The position numbers and the translations under genes are program-made. The notes beneath the pieces were generated by a model that was not told where the DNA came from, made no database searches, and saw only the letters and a list, made by a program, of their open reading frames with translations. A stretch of DNA of 7,057 nt from Planococcus sp. (in: firmicutes) (GTDB lineage Bacteria; Bacillota; Bacilli; Bacillales_A; Planococcaceae): the NCBI GenBank assembly GCA_030147225.1, contig JASLAI010000033.1, forward strand, positions 1 through 7,057, read 5' to 3'. Shown here piece by piece: positions 1-7,057 of the stretch (positions are counted from its first letter, which is position 1; every line of letters starts with the position of its first letter).

Positions 1-131
1 GGTTTTAATCCATCACGTACATCCGGTAAGGCACGGGATACAATAACGCTCATTGCATAATCCAAAAATGAAGTCCGCATTTCCGTACTTATGTTTATTT
101 CTTCAACACCACTGCTCGGCCGTTCAGCCAT
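1..131 (-). CDS. gyrA: DNA gyrase subunit A, N-terminal fragment (cut by window edge)
   Basis: This is the first 43 complete codons of DNA gyrase subunit A, the breakage-reunion subunit that forms the A2B2 complex with GyrB and introduces negative supercoils using ATP. The visible peptide begins [16 protein letters not shown] and continues with [19 protein letters not shown] and DVRDGLK, the highly conserved start of bacterial GyrA/ParC. The position directly after gyrB favours GyrA over ParC. The ATG at 129-131 is preceded by a strong AGGAGG Shine-Dalgarno at 140-145 with an 8-nt spacer. Only 30 nt separate it from the gyrB stop, with no hairpin between, so it is probably co-transcribed with gyrB. 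The catalytic tyrosine and the quinolone-resistance region lie beyond the window edge. The fragment is a window artefact, not a pseudogene. Confidence 0.96.
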   Translation of the reverse strand, partial: MAERPSSGVEEINISTEMRTSFLDYAMSVIVSRALPDVRDGLK

Positions 132-161
132 AACCGCAGCCTCCTCTCAACTCTACGTCAT

Positions 162-2344
<2,183 letters not shown>

Positions 2345-2350
2345 GTATTT

Positions 2351-3463
2351 TCACTCCTTGACTGACCCGTGAGAAACCTCAAAAAGACGGGCGTTTTGAA
2401 TCGTTTCATGCTGGATCCCTTCAACACTTGTCGTCGTGACAAAAGTCTGTACGGATCCTTTGATCGTATTCAATAGATGAGACTGCCTGTAATCATCCAA
2501 TTCAGAAAGTACATCATCCAGCAGCAGCACTGGCGCTTCTCCGACTTCCTGCTTGATCAGCTCAATTTCAGCTAATTTCAAAGACAGAGCTGTGGTGCGC
2601 TGCTGTCCCTGCGATCCATAGGTTTGGACATCGTAGCCGTTAACAAAAAACTGAAGTTCATCACGATGCGGACCTACAAGCGTCACACCCCGTTCAATCT
2701 CCCGTTTGCGTACCTCTATCAGTTTCTGCTCTAAAAAAGACGCCATTTCTTCAGGCGTCCATTCAGGCTTTAAACCGCTGATCGGTTGATAGCGGATTTG
2801 AAGTTGTTCCAGCCCTCGAGAAATGCCGTGATGGATCGGTTCAGCCCATTTCTGCAAAAGTTCCATGAACTGATACCGCTTGCGGATGATTTTGACGGCC
2901 GATTCGATAAATTGTTCTGTATACACATCGAACATGACGTCATTGATTGTTTGTTTTCCATAATGTTGCTTTAATATATGATTTCTTTGTTTGAGGAGTT
3001 TTTGATAAGTGACTAAATCATGCAGATAAACCGGTGAGATTTGTCCAATTTCCATGTCAATGAACCGTCTGCGTACTTGTGGACTCCCTTTGACAAGATG
3101 CAAATCTTCAGGGGCAAACATAACGACATTCAATTGGCCAATATAATCACTCAACCTGCGTTGCTCTAAATGATTTACTTTTGCTTTTTTCCCTTTTTTT
3201 GACAAGGTGATTTCAAGGGGCAGTTTACCGTATTTCCGGTAAACATCAGCTTTTATTTTACCATAATCAGCTTCCCAGCGTATCAATTCCTTGTCATTGG
3301 AAGTGCGATGCGATTTCGCCATGGATAAAACATACAAAGATTCCATAACATTGGTTTTCCCTTGTGCGTTTTCTCCTATAAAGACATTGATCTCTGGAGA
3401 AAAATCCAGTTCTAACGATTCGTAGTTCCGGTAATTGACAAGCTCGAGGCGGTCAATCCGCAT
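2351..3463 (-). CDS. recF: DNA replication and repair protein RecF
   Basis: RecF is an SMC-like ABC ATPase that, with RecO and RecR, loads RecA onto gapped DNA at stalled forks. The 370-residue product is of normal family length (B. subtilis also about 370). It begins [21 protein letters not shown], the typical start with the conserved NYRN. Walker A is GENAQGKT at residues 30-37, the ABC signature region is SQGQQRT at 284-290, and Walker B with the D-loop is [12 protein letters not shown] at 312-323. The late VGPHRDEL motif is at 263-270. The ATG at 3461-3463 overlaps the end of yaaA by 11 nt in another frame. The only upstream Shine-Dalgarno-like match is a weak AAGG 11 nt away, so initiation probably depends on ribosomes finishing yaaA. 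The stop lies 6 nt before remB. All key ATPase residues are intact. Confidence 0.97.
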   Translation of the reverse strand: MRIDRLELVNYRNYESLELDFSPEINVFIGENAQGKTNVMESLYVLSMAKSHRTSNDKELIRWEADYGKIKADVYRKYGKLPLEITLSKKGKKAKVNHLEQRRLSDYIGQLNVVMFAPEDLHLVKGSPQVRRRFIDMEIGQISPVYLHDLVTYQKLLKQRNHILKQHYGKQTINDVMFDVYTEQFIESAVKIIRKRYQFMELLQKWAEPIHHGISRGLEQLQIRYQPISGLKPEWTPEEMASFLEQKLIEVRKREIERGVTLVGPHRDELQFFVNGYDVQTYGSQGQQRTTALSLKLAEIELIKQEVGEAPVLLLDDVLSELDDYRQSHLLNTIKGSVQTFVTTTSVEGIQHETIQNARLFEVSHGSVKE

Positions 3464-3692
3464 CGAAGCTCATGCCTTCAGCCGTCACGATACGAAAATC
3501 TCCAAACCCTGGAATATTTACGAGATCATTTGGACGCAGCTTACGGCCTCTCCGGTTTTCAGCTTCCCCGTTTACAAAAACTTCATGCTCGCCTAAAAAC
3601 CATTTGGCCATTCCGCCTGAACTTATTGTATCCGTCATTTTCAACAATTGCCCAAGTGTTATATATTCAGTCTCAATCCCGATTTCTCTCAA
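3453..3692 (-). CDS. yaaA: S4 domain-containing protein YaaA (RNA-binding)
   Basis: This is a 79-residue protein beginning [18 protein letters not shown], followed by [19 protein letters not shown] and [13 protein letters not shown]. This is an S4 RNA-binding fold over most of its length and closely resembles B. subtilis YaaA (71 aa), which lies between dnaN and recF. S4 proteins of this size bind structured RNA, probably ribosomal; the exact job is not visible from sequence. The start is TTG at 3690-3692: the frame has no in-frame ATG before the upstream stop, AAGGA lies at 3703-3707 with a 10-nt spacer, and the N-terminus then aligns with B. subtilis YaaA. The gene follows the dnaN terminator by about 67 nt and has a candidate promoter in that gap, so it probably heads the yaaA-recF-remB-gyrB-gyrA unit. 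Its end overlaps recF by 11 nt. Confidence 0.93.
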   Translation of the reverse strand: MREIGIETEYITLGQLLKMTDTISSGGMAKWFLGEHEVFVNGEAENRRGRKLRPNDLVNIPGFGDFRIVTAEGMSFDAD

Positions 3693-3728
3693 AATGCACT
3701 CATCCTTCGATTCATAGTCTATCCCTCT

Positions 3729-3757
3729 ATTTTACCCTATTTTAGCTAAAAAGTAAA
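3729..3757 (-). promoter_or_regulatory. Candidate SigA-type promoter for yaaA-recF-remB-gyrBA
   Basis: On the minus strand TTTACT (3752-3757, 4/6 to TTGACA) and TAAAAT (3729-3734, 5/6 to TATAAT) are separated by exactly 17 nt. Transcription would begin near 3722 and leave a leader of about 30 nt before the yaaA TTG start. The -35 element lies inside the T-tract of the dnaN terminator. AT-rich DNA makes chance matches likely, so the call rests on position (after a terminator, before a gene) as well as on the match. Confidence 0.45.
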
Positions 3758-3781
3758 AAGGATAGCCTATATGGCTATCCT
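3748..3781 (-). terminator. Rho-independent terminator after dnaN
   Basis: On the minus strand AGGATAGCC (3773-3781) pairs perfectly with GGCTATCCT (3759-3767) around a 5-nt loop, ATATA, giving a 9-bp stem. It is followed at once by TTTTTACTTTTT (3748-3759). It starts 17 nt after the dnaN stop. On the plus strand the hairpin has no immediate T-tract, so it appears to act in one direction only. It would end or attenuate the dnaA-dnaN transcript. Confidence 0.85.
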
Positions 3782-3798
3782 GAGGGTCTGTTTTAATT

Positions 3799-4935
3799 TT
3801 AATATGTTCGGACAGGAAGAATCAGCTGCAAAATAGAGTCGTCCAGAGCCGATTTCAAAATGAACGGACGCATAGCTCCAGTAAACTGGATGACGACGTC
3901 TTGTCCATCAATTGCTTTTAGCGCGTCCATCATAAATTTGGCGCTGAAAGAGATTTTCAATTCTTCTCCTTCGATGCTGTGAGCTTGCAGCTGCTCTTCT
4001 ACTTTCCCGACTTCCGGTGAATTAGAAGAAACTTCAACTTCATTGCCTGCATTTGCTGAGAAGCGGACAACATTATTGCGTTCTTCTCTAGCTAATAAGG
4101 ATGCCCGGTCAATCGCTTGCAGAAGCGAACGGCCATTTACAGTAACAGTTGTCTTATATTCTGCTGGGATCAAACGGGTCGTATCCGGATAATTCCCTTC
4201 CAATAGACGGGAGAAGAATAGAATGTGTTTGGATTTGAATAAAACCTGCTGGTTGGTCATGACGATTTCGACCGCTTCAGAAGTATCATCCAAGATTTTG
4301 TTCAATTCAGTCAAACTTTTCCCAGGAATTACAACACTGTACTCCCCTTCAGGCAAAGTTTCCAATTTCGTTTTACGGCGTGCCAAACGGTGGCTGTCGG
4401 TTGCTACGCAAACCAATTCCCCATCCTTTACTTCCCAATGAACGCCTGTTAGTACAGGACGTGTTTCTGAGCTTGACACTGCAAACACAGTTTCACGGTT
4501 GATGGTTTTCAATAAGTCGGCAGGAATGGTAAACAACCGATCATCTTGAATATCCGGCAGTTGTGGATAATCCATTGCATCTAAGCCGATCAAATGAAAC
4601 TCGGATTTTCCTGAACGGATATGTGTCTGGAAATTCCCTGTGATTTCAATCTCCACTTCATTAGTAGGCAATTTACGAATAATTTCTCCAAAAACTTTCG
4701 CTTGAAGAACAATACTGCCTCCATCTGTTACTTGGATGATCTGTTCTCCATCTTCTTCTGCTGGAATGAAGGTTTGAATCGTGATATCAGAATCACTGCC
4801 AGTCAATCTCATTCCATCAGAAGTAACATCCATTTTAATCCCCGTTAAAATCGGAATGGTGGTTTTTGAACTTACTGCTTTCATTACATCGTTTAATCCT
4901 TCAACTAGTCGCTCACGTTTTATCTCGAATTTCAT
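3799..4935 (-). CDS. dnaN: DNA polymerase III subunit beta (sliding clamp)
   Basis: DnaN is the ring-shaped homodimeric clamp that tethers DNA polymerases to DNA and is a hub for MutS/MutL, ligase and other clamp-binding proteins. The 378-residue product equals the B. subtilis length. It begins MKFEIKRERLVEGLNDVMKA and contains SSKTTIPILTGIKM and LTGSDSDI in domain I, SETRPVLTGV and ATDSHRLA in domain II, and LEGNYPDTTRLIP leading into domain III. It ends in ILPVRTY, where the universally conserved clamp C-terminus contributes to the partner-binding cleft. The ATG at 4933-4935 has GAGG at 4943-4946 with a 7-nt spacer. It lies 173 nt after dnaA, with part of oriC in between, and is followed by a strong terminator. 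Codons for residues DYPQ contain a perfect DnaA box (4562-4570). Confidence 0.98.
   Translation of the reverse strand: MKFEIKRERLVEGLNDVMKAVSSKTTIPILTGIKMDVTSDGMRLTGSDSDITIQTFIPAEEDGEQIIQVTDGGSIVLQAKVFGEIIRKLPTNEVEIEITGNFQTHIRSGKSEFHLIGLDAMDYPQLPDIQDDRLFTIPADLLKTINRETVFAVSSSETRPVLTGVHWEVKDGELVCVATDSHRLARRKTKLETLPEGEYSVVIPGKSLTELNKILDDTSEAVEIVMTNQQVLFKSKHILFFSRLLEGNYPDTTRLIPAEYKTTVTVNGRSLLQAIDRASLLAREERNNVVRFSANAGNEVEVSSNSPEVGKVEEQLQAHSIEGEELKISFSAKFMMDALKAIDGQDVVIQFTGAMRPFILKSALDDSILQLILPVRTY
4562..4570 (+). promoter_or_regulatory. Perfect DnaA box inside dnaN
   Basis: TGTGGATAA is an exact match to the 9-bp consensus DnaA box. It lies in dnaN, where its complement encodes part of Asp-Tyr-Pro-Gln, about 430 bp from the downstream origin cluster. 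Binding is plausible because one perfect site is enough for DnaA, but the protein-coding constraint could also produce it by chance. Confidence 0.5.
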
Positions 4936-4981
4936 TCTCGAACCTCGCTTATATATATATTTTATTTAAAGGCTTTTAAAG

Positions 4982-5017
4982 TAATAGTAGTAGTAGGGCC
5001 TGTGAATATGTGGATAA
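4982..5017 (+). promoter_or_regulatory. DnaA-trio / basal unwinding element
   Basis: Reading the plus strand, TAA (4982-4984) is followed by four TAG triplets (4985-4996), then GGCC (4997-5000), then two tandem DnaA boxes: TGTGAATAT (5001-5009, two mismatches) and TGTGGATAA (5009-5017, perfect). The order AT-rich DNA, TAG triplets, GC-rich spacer, double box is the architecture described for the B. subtilis basal unwinding system, where a DnaA filament extends from the boxes onto one strand of the trios. The run of four identical TAG triplets plus TAA is unusually clear. Confidence 0.85.
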
Positions 5018-5052
5018 GCCGTTTAAAGTCAATAAAAGCAGCTTATCCACAT
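5008..5052. repeat. 12-bp inverted repeat made of two DnaA boxes
   Basis: ATGTGGATAAGC (5008-5019) and its exact complement GCTTATCCACAT (5041-5052) face each other across 21 nt. The repeat extends three bases beyond the 9-bp boxes, so the symmetry is larger than two boxes alone would need. It could position DnaA molecules in opposite orientation, or form a hairpin in the dnaA-dnaN transcript or in single-stranded origin DNA; which of these is inference. It lacks a T-tract, so it is not a standard terminator. Confidence 0.7.
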
Positions 5053-5108
5053 GTAGACAGTCTGTGCATAAACTGCTTGCTAATTTATTGGGTTATCCAC
5101 AGTCTTTT

Positions 5109-6452
5109 TTACTTGCCAAGCGCACTTTTAATGTCCTTGACGTCTTGCTGCAGCTGCTGATTGTCTTTCAGCATTTTTGAAATTTTGTCATGGGCGTGAA
5201 TAACAGTTGTATGATCGCGTCCCCCGAATTCCTCGCCGATTTTAGGCAAAGAGAAATCGGTCATTTCACGTGACAAGTACATTGCAACCTGACGCGGATA
5301 CGCAATATCTTTGGTGCGGCGTTTTGTCTTGAAGTCTTCTAGTTTTACATTGAATTGTTCGCCGACTGCGTTTTGGATATCCAAAATCGTAATAACTTTC
5401 GGTTTTGAATTCGGCATGATGTCTTTTAAAGCTTCTGCAGCCAATTCAGCACTCATATCACGGTTAATCAAAGAGGAATAAGCCACAACGCGGATCAAGG
5501 CCCCTTCAAGTTCACGGATATTCGAGTCAATGGAATTGGCAATATAGGTCATGACATCGTTCGGTATATCCAGTCCATCTGCCTTTGCTTTTTTGCGCAA
5601 AATGGCGATCCGGGTCTCCAGATCAGGTGGTGTAATGTCCGTAATCAATCCCCATTCAAAACGGGAGCGGAGCCGATCTTCCAATGTTGGAATCTCTTTT
5701 GGCGGCCGGTCACTTGAAATGATGATCTGCTTGGATTCTTCGTGCAGCGTATTGAAGGTATGAAAGAACTCTTCCTGTGTCTGCTCTTTGCCCGCTAAAA
5801 ACTGGATATCATCGATCAGGAGGATATCAACACCCCTGTATTTATCACGGAATTCGCCAGTTTTATTGTCACGGATTGAATTGATGAATTCGTTCGTAAA
5901 TTTTTCCGAAGACAAGTAAACCACTTTGGCGTTCGGATTGTGTTCGAGGACATAATGTCCGATTGCGTGCATTAAATGTGTCTTACCAAGTCCTACTCCC
6001 CCATAGATAAACAGCGGGTTATAAGCTTTTGCTGGCGCTTCGGCCACAGCCAAAGAAGCAGCATGGGCGAAGCGGTTGCCTGAACCAATTACAAAGGTGT
6101 CGAAAGTGTATTTAGGATTCAGCATGCCAGGCAAAAACTCTTGCTGCTGGTCTTGTCCCGGTTTAATACGAGGCGCAGGGAGTTGAAAATCATCCATATC
6201 CTGATCTTTGGGCACAACAAATTTAATCATCATATCGTCGCCAGTGGAATCCGATAAGATTCCGGTAATCAAGTGCACGTAATGGTTTTCCAACCAATCG
6301 CGGGCAAAAGAATTCGGCGCTGAAATAGTGACAGTATCATCCTGGTAGGATAAAAGTTTTGTTGATTTTAACCACGTTTCAAAACTTGGTTTGGAGATTT
6401 TAGTTTCAACTTGGGCTAAGACACTCGACCAAAGTTCGTCTAAGTGTTCCAA
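5109..6452 (-). CDS. dnaA: Chromosomal replication initiator protein DnaA
   Basis: DnaA is the AAA+ initiator that binds DnaA boxes, forms an ATP-dependent filament, melts oriC and recruits the helicase. The product has 447 residues (B. subtilis 446). Domain I begins [21 protein letters not shown] short polar linker (about 82-108, rich in Q, D and P) is domain II. The AAA+ core has Walker [10 protein letters not shown] at 151-159, Walker B ILLIDDIQ at 210-217, sensor I SSDRPP at 246-251, the box VII arginine region [13 protein letters not shown] at 257-269 and sensor II around R313. Isoleucines at 190 and 193 fall in the initiator-specific motif used for single-strand (trio) contact. Domain IV holds the signature [13 protein letters not shown] at 405-417. 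The start is TTG at 6450-6452, with AAGGAG at 6461-6466 and an 8-nt spacer. The gene lies between the two halves of oriC and is probably autoregulated by the boxes over its promoter. Confidence 0.98.
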   Translation of the reverse strand: MEHLDELWSSVLAQVETKISKPSFETWLKSTKLLSYQDDTVTISAPNSFARDWLENHYVHLITGILSDSTGDDMMIKFVVPKDQDMDDFQLPAPRIKPGQDQQQEFLPGMLNPKYTFDTFVIGSGNRFAHAASLAVAEAPAKAYNPLFIYGGVGLGKTHLMHAIGHYVLEHNPNAKVVYLSSEKFTNEFINSIRDNKTGEFRDKYRGVDILLIDDIQFLAGKEQTQEEFFHTFNTLHEESKQIIISSDRPPKEIPTLEDRLRSRFEWGLITDITPPDLETRIAILRKKAKADGLDIPNDVMTYIANSIDSNIRELEGALIRVVAYSSLINRDMSAELAAEALKDIMPNSKPKVITILDIQNAVGEQFNVKLEDFKTKRRTKDIAYPRQVAMYLSREMTDFSLPKIGEEFGGRDHTTVIHAHDKISKMLKDNQQLQQDVKDIKSALGK

Positions 6453-6842
6453 TAGCTCTTCTCCTTTATATGTAACTATATTTTAAAGTATATCATACAC
6501 AAAATCACAGCTTGTGGATAACATTCATAAACAAGGTGGTGAATAACTATCCACACCTTACCCACAATTTGTGGATAACTTATTTAGGGTGAAAACTATT
6601 AACAAGTGAAAACAAGTTAATGTTACCAAAAAAGAATAGACAATACAAGAAGTTCTTTAAGTTATCCACATAATAATTTTTGTTCACATTGGAACTATCC
6701 ACAAGGGGTTTGTATGTTAAAAAACTGTAGATAAGGCATGTGGATAATTATTTTTTGAAAAAAAACAGTGCACAGGCCATCAAGGGATAATTAAACAAAC
6801 TGTGTATAACTTGTGTGGCGTGGAGGAAGGAGAGCTGGAGGT
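6453..6842. other. oriC, upstream half (DnaA-box cluster before dnaA)
   Basis: This is a non-coding stretch rich in DnaA boxes. Perfect boxes on the plus strand are at 6513-6521, 6570-6578 and 6739-6747; a perfect minus-strand box is at 6662-6670. One-mismatch boxes are CTATCCACA at 6547-6555 and 6695-6703, TTACCCACA at 6558-6566, TGTAGATAA at 6726-6734 and TGTGTATAA at 6801-6809. The first four sites (6513-6578) are packed near the dnaA promoter and the rest are spread to 6809. A T6-G-A8 tract at 6751-6765 may be bent. No TAG-trio track is seen here, so melting is more likely on the dnaN side, with this half acting as the regulatory and loop-forming partner. No gene is supported in the interval. 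Confidence 0.88.
6487..6495 (-). promoter_or_regulatory. dnaA: Candidate dnaA promoter (extended -10)
   Basis: On the minus strand TGATATACT (6487-6495) is an extended -10 element: TG, one base, then TATACT (5/6 to TATAAT). The expected -35 position (about 6510-6515, ACAAGC) is poor, which an extended -10 can tolerate. Transcription would start near 6480, giving a leader of about 28 nt to the TTG start. The perfect DnaA box at 6513-6521 overlaps the -35 position, so DnaA bound there should hinder RNA polymerase. Confidence 0.6.
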
Positions 6843-6858
6843 GTTTTTTAATAAGACA

Positions 6859-6888
6859 TTGACATTTATACCTTTACGCCTTTATAAT
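6859..6888 (+). promoter_or_regulatory. rpmH: Strong SigA-type promoter for rpmH
   Basis: TTGACA (6859-6864) and TATAAT (6883-6888) are both exact consensus hexamers with an 18-nt spacer. Transcription should begin near 6895, leaving a leader of about 48 nt before the rpmH ATG. A strong promoter fits a ribosomal protein gene, and it is divergent from the dnaA promoter. Confidence 0.9.
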
Positions 6889-6942
6889 AGTCGAGACTGT
6901 CTTTAGAAAAATAGTTAACTCATATATTAGGAGGTGTCATAT

Positions 6943-7057
6943 ATGACATTGCGCACATACCAACCAAATAAACGTAAACACAGCAAAGTACACGGCTTCA
7001 GAGCACGTATGAGCACTAAAAACGGACGTAGAGTTCTTGCAGCACGCCGCCGTAAAG
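6943..7057 (+). CDS. rpmH: 50S ribosomal protein L34, N-terminal part (cut by window edge)
   Basis: L34 is a very small, basic protein of the large ribosomal subunit. The 38 visible codons begin [19 protein letters not shown] and continue with [19 protein letters not shown], the unmistakable L34 sequence. Only about seven C-terminal residues (typically GRKVLSA) should lie beyond the window. The start has MTLRTYQP where B. subtilis has MKRTFQP, one residue longer. The ATG at 6943-6945 has a near-ideal AGGAGGTG (6929-6936) with a 6-nt spacer, which confirms this start. It is transcribed away from oriC, divergent from dnaA, and normally precedes rnpA (the protein of RNase P), which is outside the window. 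Confidence 0.97.
   Translation, partial: MTLRTYQPNKRKHSKVHGFRARMSTKNGRRVLAARRRK

Larger units (their letters stand above)
4936..5108. other. oriC, downstream half (dnaA-dnaN intergenic; likely unwinding region)
   Basis: This non-coding gap carries a dense DnaA-box cluster. Perfect boxes are TGTGGATAA at 5009-5017 (plus) and TTATCCACA at 5043-5051 and 5093-5101 (minus). Near matches are TGTGCATAA at 5063-5071 and TGTGAATAT at 5001-5009. An AT-rich stretch at about 4947-4981, including a TA run at 4951-4960, is the probable DNA unwinding element. It is separated from the boxes by TAG repeats and a GC-rich tetranucleotide. In B. subtilis the corresponding region holds the unwinding site, so the same role is inferred here. 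The dnaN ribosome binding site lies at its left edge. Confidence 0.9.

Noticed and set aside
3472..3745. Plus-strand frames of 71-81 codons opposite yaaA
   Set aside because: They are antisense to a conserved gene, have overlapping alternative frames, and show no clear ribosome binding site or known motif.
5003..5032. dnaN promoter with -35 TTGACT (5027-5032) and -10 TATTCA (5003-5008) on the minus strand
   Set aside because: The -10 match is only 3 of 6 and falls inside DnaA boxes; dnaN may have its own promoter here but the sequence does not decide it.
6662..6680. Possible second trio track (TAATAAT) beside the box at 6662-6670
   Set aside because: There is no GC-rich spacer, no tandem second box and no TAG repeats, so it is more simply AT-rich sequence.
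6751..6765. T6-G-A8 tract as a terminator
   Set aside because: It has no GC-rich stem and no gene end nearby; it is better read as a possibly bent AT tract within oriC.
6820..6906. Short GTG frame in the purine-rich stretch before rpmH
   Set aside because: It would run straight through the consensus rpmH promoter and end at about 27 codons with no recognisable product.

Overview
This window is a chromosomal replication-origin region of a Gram-positive bacterium in the order Bacillales. The gene order is rpmH | oriC | dnaA | oriC | dnaN-yaaA-recF-remB-gyrB-gyrA, the arrangement known from Bacillus subtilis, and it is written here in reverse: everything from dnaA to gyrA is on the minus strand and rpmH is on the plus strand. 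The predicted proteins are close to B. subtilis in length (DnaA 447 aa, DnaN 378 aa, RecF 370 aa) but diverge in residues. L34 starting [12 protein letters not shown] and GyrB starting [16 protein letters not shown] suggest a Planococcaceae member (Planococcus/Planomicrobium/Sporosarcina-like). That genus-level guess is from memory of the family and was not searched.

Layout from left to right: the 5' end of gyrA (1-131), gyrB (162-2090), remB/yaaB (2135-2344), recF (2351-3463), yaaA (3453-3692), a gap holding a rho-independent terminator and a candidate promoter (3693-3798), dnaN (3799-4935), the downstream half of oriC (4936-5108), dnaA (5109-6452), the upstream half of oriC with the divergent dnaA and rpmH promoters (6453-6942), and the first 38 codons of rpmH (6943-7057). 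There are no tRNA or rRNA genes, mobile elements or CRISPR arrays.

The genes form one functional unit. DnaA binds the box clusters on both sides of its own gene. A TAG-repeat (DnaA-trio) track beside two tandem boxes and an AT-rich stretch marks the likely unwinding site, between dnaA and dnaN. DnaN (sliding clamp) serves the new forks, RecF works at gaps and stalled forks, and gyrase relieves the supercoils. yaaA (S4 RNA-binding) and remB (matrix-gene regulator) are the usual small passengers. All genes point away from the origin, so transcription runs with the forks. The terminator after dnaN suggests two transcription units, dnaA-dnaN and yaaA-recF-remB-gyrB-gyrA, although read-through is possible.

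I found no undescribed system. The points worth a second look are the origin architecture, a perfect DnaA box inside dnaN, the non-ATG starts of several genes, and the terminator/promoter overlap.
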